NCBI GenBank assembly: GCA_030524545.1
Contig: JAUNGM010000035.1
Span: 1 to 41,244 of the forward strand
Source of the DNA: Eubacteriales bacterium
Lineage (GTDB): Bacteria > Bacillota > Clostridia > Lachnospirales > Lachnospiraceae
Length of the DNA: 41,244 nucleotides
Direction of reading: 5' to 3'
The position numbers and the translations under genes were made by a program. The stretch's first letter is position 1. Every line of letters starts with the position of its first letter. The notes beneath the pieces were generated by a model. It saw only the letters and a list, made by a program, of their open reading frames with translations. It made no database searches and was not told where the DNA came from. This document shows, in pieces, positions 9,116-17,340 of this stretch.

Positions 9116-9129
9116 GAGAGGAAATGTTT

Positions 9130-10284
9130 ATGGAAGTTTATTTTGATAATTCAGCGACTACCAGATGCTATGCATCTGTAAAAGATATTGTGGTGAAAAC
9201 CATGACCGAAGATTTTGGTAATCCTTCCGCCATGCACAAAAAGGGGATTGAAGCAGAAAATTACGTAAAAGAGTCTGCCGGGATTCTTGCCGGTCTTCTG
9301 AAAGTGCAGGAAAAAGAGATTCTGTTTACTTCCGGAGGGACGGAATCAAATAATCTTGCCCTGATCGGGGGTGTCATGGCGAACAGGCGAAGCGGCAATC
9401 ACATAGTTACAACATCCGTAGAGCATGCTGCTGTGGGACAGCCGGCAGCCTATCTGGAGGATCAGGGTTTTGAAGTGACGTATCTTCCTGTGGATGAGCG
9501 GGGTGTTGTAAAGATGGACGCACTTGAGGAAGCGCTTCGGCCGGATACGATTCTGGTATCTACCATGTATGTGAACAATGAAGTGGGTGCTGTAATGCCC
9601 GTAGAGGAGATCGGCAGACTGGTACATGCAAAATGCCGGAAAGCCCTGTATCATGTGGATGCAATCCAGGCATTTGGGAAATACCGTATTTATCCAAAAA
9701 AATCGGGAATTGACCTCCTGTCCGTAAGTGCACACAAAATCCACGGCCCCAAAGGTGCAGGATTTTTGTATATCAATGAAAAGGCAAAGGTTCAGCCCCA
9801 GATTCTTGGAGGCGGCCAGCAGAACGGGATGCGTTCCGGCACGGATAATGTCCCCGGCATTGCAGGCCTTGGCATTGCGGCAAAGGAAATATACGCAAAT
9901 TTTGACAAAAATATCGAGCATTTATACGAGCTGAAAGAACATCTTGCAGAAGGACTTGGTTCCATGGAAAATGTTCTGATAAACGGTATGGCGGTCAGAG
10001 AAGGTGCTCCGCAGATTTTAAGTGCAAGTTTTCCGGGAATCCGCAGTGAGGTACTGCTTCATACTCTGGAGGACAGGAATATTTATGTTTCGGCAGGAAG
10101 CGCATGCTCCAGCCATAAGCGCAAAGCCAGCGGAACCCTGTCTGCTATGGGAATGCCAAAGGAACAGAAGGAAAGCACCATCCGTTTCAGCTTTTCCGAA
10201 GAAAATACCATTGAGGAAGTGGATTACTGCCTTTCCGTACTAAAGGAAGTTGTACCCATGCTTCGCAGATACGCGCGCCGTTGA
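9130..10284 (+). CDS. Cysteine desulfurase (NifS/NifZ type, likely ThiI partner)
   Basis: 384 residues, PLP enzyme that removes sulfur from cysteine as a persulfide. Seen: N-terminal DNSATTR, FTSGGTESNNLAL, VEHAAV, the pyridine-binding VDAIQAFG, the PLP lysine in SVSAHKIHGPKG, and the persulfide cysteine in SAGSACSSHKRK. The in-frame ATG at 9124 has no room for a ribosome site; the ATG at 9130 has GAGAGG eight bases upstream. Directly followed by thiI, as nifZ-thiI in Bacillus subtilis, where the desulfurase is dedicated to 4-thiouridine in tRNA. Dedicated sulfur supply to ThiI is therefore the best guess; a general Fe-S role cannot be excluded. Confidence 0.9.
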   Translation: MEVYFDNSATTRCYASVKDIVVKTMTEDFGNPSAMHKKGIEAENYVKESAGILAGLLKVQEKEILFTSGGTESNNLALIGGVMANRRSGNHIVTTSVEHAAVGQPAAYLEDQGFEVTYLPVDERGVVKMDALEEALRPDTILVSTMYVNNEVGAVMPVEEIGRLVHAKCRKALYHVDAIQAFGKYRIYPKKSGIDLLSVSAHKIHGPKGAGFLYINEKAKVQPQILGGGQQNGMRSGTDNVPGIAGLGIAAKEIYANFDKNIEHLYELKEHLAEGLGSMENVLINGMAVREGAPQILSASFPGIRSEVLLHTLEDRNIYVSAGSACSSHKRKASGTLSAMGMPKEQKESTIRFSFSEENTIEEVDYCLSVLKEVVPMLRRYARR

Positions 10285-10321
10285 TTTCGAAAACGTCGTA
10301 CCCATAGAAAAGGAGAAAACA

Positions 10322-11503
10322 ATGATATTTCATGCATTTTTGATTAAATACGCAGAAATTGCCATCAAAGGCAAAAACCGCTACCTGTTTGAAGATGCAC
10401 TTTTGAAACAGATGCGTATCGCCCTTTCCAAAATAGAGGGAGATTTTCAGGTAACAAAAGAACAGGGGAGGGTTTATGTCTTCTGCCCGGAGGAATATGA
10501 TTTTGAGGAAACAGTGGAAGCATTGCAGAGAGTGTTCGGTATTGTGGAAATCTGTCCGGTGGTCATCTATGAGGATCATGGCTTTGAACAGATGGCACAG
10601 GATGCTGTGAGTTATATGCAGGCCCGCTATCCGGGATATGCAGGAACTTTTAAGGTTTATACAAGGCGCGCTAAGAAATCTTATCCCATGACTTCTATGG
10701 AAGTCAGTGCGGAAATCGGCGGCAGGATTTTAGATGCATTTCCGGAGGCAACAGTGGATGTGCATGAACCGCAGCTGACCCTTTCCGTGGAAATCCGTGA
10801 GAAGATTTATGTGTATTCCGACTCCATTGAGGGCCCCGGAGGTATGCCGATCGGCACCAATGGTAAGGCGATGCTTCTGCTTTCCGGCGGAATTGACAGC
10901 CCGGTGGCTGGCTATATGATTGCCAAGCGAGGGGTGAAGATTGAGGCCGTCTATTTCCATGCGCCGCCATACACCAGTGAACGCGCTAAACAGAAGGTGG
11001 TGGACCTGGCAAAGCTGGTTGCCAGATACAGCGGCCCGATTCGTCTGCATGTGGTGAATTTTACGGACATTCAGCTTTATATTTATGATCAGTGCCCGCA
11101 TGATGAGCTGACCATTATTATGCGCCGTTATATGATGCGTATTGCAGAGCATTTTGCACAGAAGGACAAATGTCTGGGTCTGATCACAGGGGAGAGCATC
11201 GGACAAGTGGCAAGTCAGACGATGCAGAGCCTTGCAGCCACCAATGAAGTGTGTACGCTGCCGGTTTACCGTCCGGTGATTGGCTTTGATAAACAGGAGA
11301 TTGTGGAGATTTCCAGAAAGATCAATACATTTGAAACATCCATCCAGCCGTTTGAGGATTGCTGTACCATCTTTGTGGCAAAGCATCCGGTGACGAAGCC
11401 GAATCTGAATGTTATCCGCCGTTCAGAGGAGAAGCTTGCGGAGAAAATTGATGAATTGATGGAAGAAGCACTGAATACAACGGAAATTATTGAAATCGGG
11501 TAA
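10322..11503 (+). CDS. thiI: tRNA 4-thiouridine synthetase ThiI
   Basis: 393 residues: ferredoxin-like and THUMP RNA-binding domain (about 1-165), then a PP-loop ATPase with LLSGGIDSPVAGYM, which adenylates U8 of tRNA before sulfur insertion. The protein stops after the PP-loop domain and lacks the C-terminal rhodanese domain of the E. coli enzyme, as known for Bacillus ThiI. Start ATG 10322 has AGGAG six bases upstream (10311-10315); the longer in-frame reading from 10250 overlaps the previous gene and has no site. Works with the desulfurase just upstream. No own terminator is visible before the converging gene. Confidence 0.94.
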   Translation: MIFHAFLIKYAEIAIKGKNRYLFEDALLKQMRIALSKIEGDFQVTKEQGRVYVFCPEEYDFEETVEALQRVFGIVEICPVVIYEDHGFEQMAQDAVSYMQARYPGYAGTFKVYTRRAKKSYPMTSMEVSAEIGGRILDAFPEATVDVHEPQLTLSVEIREKIYVYSDSIEGPGGMPIGTNGKAMLLLSGGIDSPVAGYMIAKRGVKIEAVYFHAPPYTSERAKQKVVDLAKLVARYSGPIRLHVVNFTDIQLYIYDQCPHDELTIIMRRYMMRIAEHFAQKDKCLGLITGESIGQVASQTMQSLAATNEVCTLPVYRPVIGFDKQEIVEISRKINTFETSIQPFEDCCTIFVAKHPVTKPNLNVIRRSEEKLAEKIDELMEEALNTTEIIEIG

Positions 11504-11523
11504 TGGAATAGAATGACAGCCGC

Positions 11524-11553
11524 AACAAAAAGAGGAACTGTTTCCAGTTCCTC
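11524..11553 (-). terminator. Terminator of the HPr-like gene (minus strand)
   Basis: GAGGAACTG (11532-11540) pairs with CAGTTCCTC (11545-11553). Read on the minus strand the stem is followed by a T-rich run (complement of AACAAAAA). On the plus strand no T run follows, so it terminates the minus-strand gene. Confidence 0.8.
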
Positions 11554-11568
11554 AATGTTCTTCGGCTA

Positions 11569-11805
11569 TCAGTCGATTACATACTGATTGACAACTTCCA
11601 TTACCTCTTCCAGAGGTGCGCCGTCGGCATGAATGTTCAGGTCGATAGGTTTGGATAAATCCAGACTGAAAATTCCCATGATAGATTTTGCATCGATTAC
11701 GTATCTTCCGGATACCAGATCAAAGTCGCAGTCGAATTTGCTGATTTCATTTACAAATGCCTTTACTTTATCAATGGAGTTCAGTGAGATTTTAGCTGTT
11801 TTCAT
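11569..11805 (-). CDS. HPr-family protein lacking the phosphorylatable histidine
   Basis: 78 residues, the length of an HPr domain. The C-terminal half reads like HPr: DAKSIMGIFSLDL matches the Ser-46 region of HPr (NLKSIMGVMSLG-like), and DLNIHADGAPLEEVMEVV the last helix. At the N-terminus the HPr active site (LHARPA, His-15) is replaced by DKVKAF, so PEP-dependent phosphotransfer is not possible. It could act like Crh of Bacillus, a regulatory HPr without His-15 that is phosphorylated on serine by HPr kinase, but it is too diverged to call it Crh. Good GGGAGG ribosome site and its own promoter and terminator: a monocistronic unit converging on thiI. Confidence 0.8.
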   Translation of the reverse strand: MKTAKISLNSIDKVKAFVNEISKFDCDFDLVSGRYVIDAKSIMGIFSLDLSKPIDLNIHADGAPLEEVMEVVNQYVID

Positions 11806-11851
11806 GATTAGAACCTCCCTACTTAGTTTAGTTATAATTATTTACAGCTTC

Positions 11852-11880
11852 ATCTTACCCGTACCCCCATGAAAAGTCAA
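11852..11880 (-). promoter_or_regulatory. Promoter of the HPr-like gene
   Basis: On the minus strand TTGACT (11880-11875), a 17-bp spacer and TAAGAT (11857-11852), about 45 bases upstream of the start codon. Confidence 0.75.
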
Positions 11881-11973
11881 GGTGTAAAGACATTAAATTT
11901 GTGTAAACAATAAGAAAGATAAAAATAATTGAAAATTTTCTGAATCCATGCAATGAGGAACTGAGGTAGAGAC

Positions 11974-13308
11974 ATGAATAAAAAGGTTGCACTTCACAAT
12001 TTAGGATGTAAGGTCAATGCCTATGAGGTAGAGGCCATGCAGCAGCTTCTGGAGCAGGCAGGATATGAGATTGTGCCTTTTGAGCCGGGAGCAGATGTTT
12101 ATGTGATCAATACATGTACTGTTACGAATATTGCGGACAGGAAGTCACGACAGATGCTTCATAAGGCAAAAAAGATGAATCCGGATGCCATCGTGGTAGC
12201 TGCCGGATGCTATGCACAGACAGATACAGGAAAGCTGGAGGCTGACAGTGCGGTGGATCTGATCCTGGGCAATAATCAGAAAAAAAATATTGTCGAAGCT
12301 CTTACGGAATATGAAATTGAACACCGGAAGGCTGCCAGGGTCATAAAAATCAATCAGACAAAAGAATATGAGGAACTGTCGATCGGATACACGGCTGAGC
12401 ATGTACGTGCCTATCTGAAGGTGCAGGATGGATGTAATCAGTTTTGCACATACTGCATTATTCCCTATGCAAGAGGCAGGGTACGCAGCCGCAGGCCGGA
12501 AAGTATTCTTGAGGAAGTACATGCTCTGGCAGAACGCGGCTATAAAGAAATTGTACTGACCGGGATACATTTAAGCTCTTACGGAGTGGATTTTCCGGAA
12601 GGGGAGAACATGAACCTGCTGGGACTGATCCGTGCAGTCCATCAGATAGATGGAATCAGAAGAATCCGCCTGGGTTCTTTAGAACCGGGAATTGTGACAG
12701 AGGAATTTGCGAGAGGGATTTCCGGCCTACCGAAGGTCTGCCCTCACTTTCATCTTTCCCTTCAGAGCGGCTGTGATGCGACTCTGAAACGCATGAACCG
12801 CAGATATGATTCCGGGGAATATGCCATGCGCTGCGAACTGCTTCGGAAATATTATGAAAACCCGGCGCTTACTACGGATGTGATTGTGGGATTTCCCCAG
12901 GAAACAGAGGAGGATTTCCGGAAATCCTATGATTTTGTGGAAGAAATCCATTTTTACGAGACACATATCTTTAAATATTCCAGACGTCAGGGTACTAAAG
13001 CAGCCGTGATGGAAGGACAGATTACTGAGAGTACAAAAGCACAGAGAAGCGACAAAATGCTTGCATTGCATGAACAGCGGTCACAGGAATATGAGAGCGC
13101 AATGCTTGGAAAAGAGCTGGAAATCCTTCTGGAGGAGGAGATTCAGGTGGACGGACGGGCTTATTATGTAGGGCACAGCAGGGAATATGTAAAAACTGCA
13201 GTGGAAAAGCAGGATGGAATCGGTGTAAATGATATCGTATCTGTCAGAGCGGAAAAATTCCTTGAAAAACATGTGCTTTTGGGAATCTTTCAGGGACAGA
13301 AGCAATAA
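11974..13308 (+). CDS. mtaB: tRNA t6A37 methylthiotransferase MtaB
   Basis: 444 residues. N-terminal methylthiotransferase domain with LGCKVNAYEVEAM, NTCTVTNIADRKSRQ and AAGCYAQ, which hold the three cysteines of the auxiliary cluster. Radical SAM domain with CNQFCTYCIIPYARGR (CxxxCxxC), then a C-terminal TRAM-like region. The LGCKVN and TVTNIADRKSRQ forms point to MtaB, which makes ms2t6A at position 37, rather than to RimO or MiaB. Single gene between the HPr-like unit and the ireB cluster. Its own promoter is not obvious in the AT-rich 90 bases upstream. Confidence 0.93.
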   Translation: MNKKVALHNLGCKVNAYEVEAMQQLLEQAGYEIVPFEPGADVYVINTCTVTNIADRKSRQMLHKAKKMNPDAIVVAAGCYAQTDTGKLEADSAVDLILGNNQKKNIVEALTEYEIEHRKAARVIKINQTKEYEELSIGYTAEHVRAYLKVQDGCNQFCTYCIIPYARGRVRSRRPESILEEVHALAERGYKEIVLTGIHLSSYGVDFPEGENMNLLGLIRAVHQIDGIRRIRLGSLEPGIVTEEFARGISGLPKVCPHFHLSLQSGCDATLKRMNRRYDSGEYAMRCELLRKYYENPALTTDVIVGFPQETEEDFRKSYDFVEEIHFYETHIFKYSRRQGTKAAVMEGQITESTKAQRSDKMLALHEQRSQEYESAMLGKELEILLEEEIQVDGRAYYVGHSREYVKTAVEKQDGIGVNDIVSVRAEKFLEKHVLLGIFQGQKQ

Positions 13309-13321
13309 ATATAAGTTTTGA

Positions 13322-13350
13322 TTGTATTTTACATGGAATTATATTAAAAT
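13322..13350 (+). promoter_or_regulatory. Candidate promoter of the ireB cluster
   Basis: TTGTAT (13322-13327), 17-bp spacer, TAAAAT (13345-13350), 34 bases before the ireB start. The -35 box is weak; the -10 box is good. Confidence 0.5.
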
Positions 13351-13383
13351 AAGTAAGAAATAATAGTAAGGACGTGAGAGAAA

Positions 13384-13656
13384 ATGACAGAGAATAATCT
13401 GGGAAATACCCAATATTTTAGGACAAAACCGGATCAGGAGCTGGAAGTAAAGGAAGTCCTGGATCTGGTCTATACTGCAATGGATGAGAAAGGCTATAAC
13501 CCTGTAAATCAGATCGTAGGATATATTATGTCAGGAGACCCTACTTATATTACGAGCCACAAGGGTGCCAGAAGTATGATCATGAAGGTTGAGAGGGACG
13601 AGCTGGTAGAGGAACTTTTGAACGAGTATATTAAGAATAAAGCCTGGGAACGCTGA
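13384..13656 (+). CDS. IreB family regulatory phosphoprotein
   Basis: 90 residues, the family's usual length (also called UPF0297 or YrzL). Conserved segments: NTQYFRTKP near the start, [28 protein letters not shown] and HKGARSMI. In Enterococcus faecalis IreB is a substrate of the Ser/Thr kinase IreK and lowers intrinsic cephalosporin resistance; a similar link to PASTA-kinase signalling is inferred here. Its stop codon overlaps the ruvX start (TGATG), so the two are translationally coupled, an order conserved in Firmicutes. Confidence 0.93.
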   Translation: MTENNLGNTQYFRTKPDQELEVKEVLDLVYTAMDEKGYNPVNQIVGYIMSGDPTYITSHKGARSMIMKVERDELVEELLNEYIKNKAWER

Positions 13657-14108
13657 TGATGCGTATACTGGGATTGGATTACGGTTCCAAAACCGTTGGT
13701 GTGGCTGTCAGCGATCCGCTCGGGCTGACAGCACAGGGTGTGGAGACCATCTGGAGAAAACAGGAGAATAAGCTCCGCCGGACATTGGCCCGGATCGAGG
13801 AGCTTGTGAGTGAATATCAGGTAGAGCGGATCATCGTCGGGTATCCGAAGAATATGAACAATACCGTCGGAGAGCGGGCACAGAAATCTCTGGAATTTAA
13901 GGAAATGCTGGAGAAGAGAACTGGCCTGCCTGTTGTGATGTGGGATGAACGGCTGACCACTGTTGAAGCAAACCGTACATTGATGGAGGCCGGAGTACGC
14001 CGGGAGAACCGGAAACAGTACATGGATGAATTAGCGGCCATTTTTATTTTGCAGGGATATCTGGATTCCCTGTCTATGAATAAGGAAGAACATGATGGAG
14101 AAAATTAA
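13656..14108 (+). CDS. ruvX: Holliday junction resolvase-like RuvX (YqgF)
   Basis: 150 residues, RNase H fold. [19 protein letters not shown] carries the first catalytic Asp, [16 protein letters not shown] the family motif, and DERLTTVEA the second acidic site. The tandem ATGATG at 13656 offers two starts; the first overlaps the ireB stop. Described as a putative resolvase and, in E. coli, as a 16S rRNA maturation nuclease, so the cellular role is not settled. It overlaps the following DUF1292 gene by 17 bases. Confidence 0.93.
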   Translation: MMRILGLDYGSKTVGVAVSDPLGLTAQGVETIWRKQENKLRRTLARIEELVSEYQVERIIVGYPKNMNNTVGERAQKSLEFKEMLEKRTGLPVVMWDERLTTVEANRTLMEAGVRRENRKQYMDELAAIFILQGYLDSLSMNKEEHDGEN

Positions 14109-14352
14109 ATTTCAGTCTGAAGACGGGACAATTGAGGAATTTTATATAGAGGAACAGACCAGGATCGGAGGGACTGCATATCTTTTAGTATCCGATTCTC
14201 CTGAGGAGGAAGCAAACGCCTATATTTTAAAGGATGTATCAGAAGATACCTGTCAGGAAGCCTGTTATGTAATGGTAGAAGATGACGAGGAGCTTGAGGC
14301 TGTTTTCAAGGTCTTCGAACAGATGATGGAAGATGTAGATTTGGAAATGTAA
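14092..14352 (+). CDS. DUF1292 family protein (YrzB-like)
   Basis: 86 residues, very acidic, with the DUF1292 layout: a beta-rich start ([30 protein letters not shown]), then ILKD and a C-terminal helix with [19 protein letters not shown]. It begins inside the end of ruvX. Found after ireB and ruvX in most Firmicutes; no molecular function is known. A small cytoplasmic protein, perhaps a regulator or binding partner. Confidence 0.9.
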   Translation: MMEKIKFQSEDGTIEEFYIEEQTRIGGTAYLLVSDSPEEEANAYILKDVSEDTCQEACYVMVEDDEELEAVFKVFEQMMEDVDLEM

Positions 14353-14699
14353 AAACTGATTAAGCAATTTATTCTGTTTATTTGGATATTTAAGCGGAAA
14401 ATTTTAATTTCCGGCTGGAACCGGAGAACCAGCTCCTGCCTGACAGGAGAATGTGCATTACTGTGCTGCAGAGTGTGTATGATATACTACGTTGAGAGCG
14501 GTAAGACAGTAATCTATTTGTAACTATTCACAACCACCCGTAACTGTGAAGGTACTGGACAGTTATATATTTTATATGCCTGGAAAAGGAATTCTGCTGT
14601 GCCCGGATACGTGAGAAGAATCAGGCATGGCGGTAAAAGGCAGTTCCCGAATCCGATAAAGGGGATAAATTGCACGCAAATAGCATGGAGGTGCAATTA
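14353..14699 (+). other. Long gene-free leader in front of the RNase J gene
   Basis: About 350 bases without a convincing ORF. It holds a small hairpin (CTCCTG 14433-14438 with CAGGAG 14444-14449), a second weak stem around 14413-14432, and a TATGATATACT box near 14478 that could be a -10 element but lacks a good -35. No T-tailed terminator is seen after DUF1292, so RNase J may be read through from the ireB promoter or from a promoter inside this stretch, giving a long 5' leader. Confidence 0.45.
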
Positions 14700-16559
14700 T
14701 TGAAGAACGACAACAATGAGACTTACAAGAAAGGCAGCAGCCAGAATGCTGCAGGAGATTTGAAGAAACAGGCAACGAGACAGAAGAACGGCAAATATAA
14801 ACAGCAGTCCAAAAACAACAGGCGACCGGATAATAAACACACGGAGAAAAACAGCAAACCGATTTTCAAAGCACCGGTGAAAGCAGCTTCCCGCCGGGGC
14901 CGCAAAAATTCCTCCAGACTGAAGATCATACCGCTTGGCGGTCTGGAGCAGATTGGAATGAATATTACCGCATTTGAATATGAGGATAGCATTGTTGTGG
15001 TAGACTGCGGTCTCTCATTCCCGGAGGATGATATGCTGGGAATCGACCTGGTCATTCCGGATGTCACTTATCTGAAAGAGAATATTACGAAGGTAAAGGG
15101 GTTTGTGATCACCCATGGGCATGAAGACCATATCGGTGCACTGCCGTATGTCCTGAAGGACATCAATGTTCCTATTTATTCCACGAAACTGACCCTTGGA
15201 CTGATCACAAACAAATTAAAAGAGCATAATCTTGTGCGCACAACGAAACTAAAGGAAGTGAAGCACGGACAGGTCATCAACCTCGGTGATTTTTCCATTG
15301 AGTTTATCAAAACGAATCACAGTATACAGGATGCGTCAGCATTGGCGATTTATTCTCCGGCAGGAATCGTGGTGCATACAGGTGACTTTAAGGTGGATTA
15401 TACACCGGTCTTTGGAGATGCCATTGACTTGCAGCGCTTCGCAGAAATCGGCAAAAAGGGTGTGCTGGCGCTGATGTGCGACAGTACCAATGCGGAACGT
15501 CCGGGATTTACCATGTCTGAGCGCAGTGTGGGAAAAGTGTTTGACAATCTGTTTAATGAGCATAGAACTTCACGTATTATTATTGCAACATTTGCTTCCA
15601 ATGTGGATCGTGTACAGCAGATTATCAATACGGCATACCGTTTTGGAAGAAAGGTGGCAGTGGAAGGCCGCAGTATGGTAAATGTTATTACAACAGCTGC
15701 CGAACTTGGATATCTGCGGATTCCGGAGAATACCCTGATTGAAATTGACCAGGTAAAAAATTATCCGGATGAACAGGTGGTGCTGATCACCACGGGAAGC
15801 CAGGGCGAGTCCATGGCAGCGTTGTCCCGTATGGCAGCCAACATCCATAAAAAGATTACCATTAAGCCGAACGATACGATCATTTTCAGTTCCAACCCCA
15901 TTCCGGGCAATGAGAAAGCGGTTTCAAAGGTGATCAACGAGCTTTCCATGAAAGGAGCTAAGGTTGTGTTTCAGGATGCCCATGTTTCCGGACATGCGTG
16001 TCAGGAGGAAATCAAGCTGATTTATTCTCTTGTACGTCCAAAATATGCGATTCCCGTACATGGAGAGTATCGCCATCTGACAGCACAGAAACATGTTGTG
16101 GAAGATTTGGGAATCCCGAAAGAGAATATTTTCATTTTGTCCTCCGGCAATGTTCTGGAACTGGATGACCAGAGTGCGGAAGTGACAGGAGCTGTCCACA
16201 CAGGTGCTATTCTGGTGGATGGACTTGGTGTTGGAGATGTTGGAAATATTGTACTTCGTGACCGCCAGCATCTTGCAGAGGACGGCATCATGATTGTTGT
16301 CATGACACTGGAGCGCCACAGCAATGTTGTCCTGGCAGGACCGGATATTGTATCCCGTGGATTTGTTTATGTGCGGGAATCGGAGGATCTGATGGATCAT
16401 GCAAGAGAAGTAGTGGAAGAGGCGCTGGATGCCTGTCTGTCCAGAAATATTACGGACTGGGGCAGAATTAAGACCATGGTAAAAGATGCACTGAGCGATT
16501 TCCTTTGGAAACGCACGAAGAGAAGTCCGATGATTCTTCCGATCATTATGGAGGCTTAA
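14700..16559 (+). CDS. Ribonuclease J
   Basis: 619 residues from TTG at 14700, which has a strong GGAGGTG seven bases upstream (14687-14693). Earlier in-frame starts at 14670 and 14685 lie before that site. The first 75 residues are a Lys/Asn/Gln-rich, probably disordered extension. Then the metallo-beta-lactamase/beta-CASP core: IIPLGGLEQIGMN, the metal motif ITHGHEDHIGA, HTGDFKVDYTP, MCDSTNAERPG, TTGSQGE, and the C-terminal region. An endo- and 5'-3' exonuclease of mRNA decay and rRNA maturation. A paralogue choice (J1 or J2) cannot be made. The next gene's ribosome site lies in its last codons. Confidence 0.94.
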   Translation: MKNDNNETYKKGSSQNAAGDLKKQATRQKNGKYKQQSKNNRRPDNKHTEKNSKPIFKAPVKAASRRGRKNSSRLKIIPLGGLEQIGMNITAFEYEDSIVVVDCGLSFPEDDMLGIDLVIPDVTYLKENITKVKGFVITHGHEDHIGALPYVLKDINVPIYSTKLTLGLITNKLKEHNLVRTTKLKEVKHGQVINLGDFSIEFIKTNHSIQDASALAIYSPAGIVVHTGDFKVDYTPVFGDAIDLQRFAEIGKKGVLALMCDSTNAERPGFTMSERSVGKVFDNLFNEHRTSRIIIATFASNVDRVQQIINTAYRFGRKVAVEGRSMVNVITTAAELGYLRIPENTLIEIDQVKNYPDEQVVLITTGSQGESMAALSRMAANIHKKITIKPNDTIIFSSNPIPGNEKAVSKVINELSMKGAKVVFQDAHVSGHACQEEIKLIYSLVRPKYAIPVHGEYRHLTAQKHVVEDLGIPKENIFILSSGNVLELDDQSAEVTGAVHTGAILVDGLGVGDVGNIVLRDRQHLAEDGIMIVVMTLERHSNVVLAGPDIVSRGFVYVRESEDLMDHAREVVEEALDACLSRNITDWGRIKTMVKDALSDFLWKRTKRSPMILPIIMEA

Positions 16560-16564
16560 GTACA

Positions 16565-16906
16565 ATGGAAGCAGTCAATAAAAATATAAAAATACTCTTA
16601 TCGATCATCAAGAAAACTGATGTATATAGAGAATATAAAAAACAGGAAGAGATTATCGGCAGGGACCCGGAGCTTCGGGTGCGTGTGGATCAGTTTCGTG
16701 CAGACAATTTCCGGCTTCAGAATGAAGCCGGAAAGGATAATCTTTTTCATGTTGCTGAACAGCTTTGCAGGGAGTCCGCAGAGCTTCGCAGGTATCCGGA
16801 AGTAAATGCGTACCTGGATGCGGAGCTTGCTTTATGTAAGATGATGCAGACAATCTGCAAAGAACTGATCGCCGGAATTGACGTTCACGTCCCGGCAAAT
16901 CTGTAA
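16565..16906 (+). CDS. YlbF/YmcA family protein
   Basis: 113 residues, all-helical, Com_YlbF family: ALLSIIKKT-like start (IKILLSIIKKTDVYREYKKQEE), then a DPELRVRVDQFRADNFRLQNEAG segment and a C-terminal helix. In Bacillus subtilis YlbF, YmcA and YaaT form the Y-complex that binds RNase Y and steers mRNA maturation. Its position right after RNase J, five bases from the stop codon with GGAGG in the end of that gene (16550-16554), fits a role in RNA turnover. The frame opens further upstream at 16505 but that part overlaps RNase J and is not used. Confidence 0.85.
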   Translation: MEAVNKNIKILLSIIKKTDVYREYKKQEEIIGRDPELRVRVDQFRADNFRLQNEAGKDNLFHVAEQLCRESAELRRYPEVNAYLDAELALCKMMQTICKELIAGIDVHVPANL

Positions 16907-16938
16907 TGCCGTTTTGAGAACCAAAAGGGAGGAAATTT

Positions 16939-17340
16939 ATGGGTAACACAAGAGAGCGTGTAGGAGCAGCAGGTGTGGCTGTAGCTGGCGGATTTTTCAG
17001 AATTGCACTCTATGTCTGCGTGGTTGTTCTGATTTTCTGGCTTGGCAAGACTACGTATCATTTCGGGTATAATATCTTTAACCAGCAGGCCATGAGTCCG
17101 GGAGAGGGTCAGGAAGTGACTGTGGTCATAAAAGACGATACTTCCGTTTACAAAATTGCCAAGACTCTGGAGCGGAAAGGCCTGATTCAAGATGCGCTGG
17201 TATTTTGTGTACAGGAAAAATTATCCAACTACAGCGGTAAACTGAGACCGGGTACATATTTGCTGAGTACGGCATATACACCGACCAGAATCATGGGAAT
17301 TCTGGCGGGAGATACGGAGCAGGGAGGATCTGACTCGTGA
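16939..17340 (+). CDS. MltG/YceG-like protein without the catalytic domain
   Basis: 133 residues. A cytoplasmic Arg-rich start, one membrane helix (about 19-42, IALYVCVVVLIFWLG), then a LysM-like domain as at the N-terminus of MltG (VTVVIKDDTSVYKIAKTLERKGLI, then LRPGTYLLSTAYTPTRIMGIL). Full MltG is about 330-380 residues and carries the transglycosylase domain with the catalytic Glu after this point; here the protein stops. The reading frame closes with a clean overlap (GTGA) to the next gene, and no remnant of the missing part follows, so it is a short form, not a fresh frameshift. May sense or bind glycan or act through partners. Good GGGAGGAAA site. Confidence 0.8.
   Translation: MGNTRERVGAAGVAVAGGFFRIALYVCVVVLIFWLGKTTYHFGYNIFNQQAMSPGEGQEVTVVIKDDTSVYKIAKTLERKGLIQDALVFCVQEKLSNYSGKLRPGTYLLSTAYTPTRIMGILAGDTEQGGSDS

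Noticed and set aside
14511-14600. tRNA or small structured RNA in the RNase J leader
   Set aside because: No cloverleaf, anticodon arm or CCA end could be built; only short unrelated stems.
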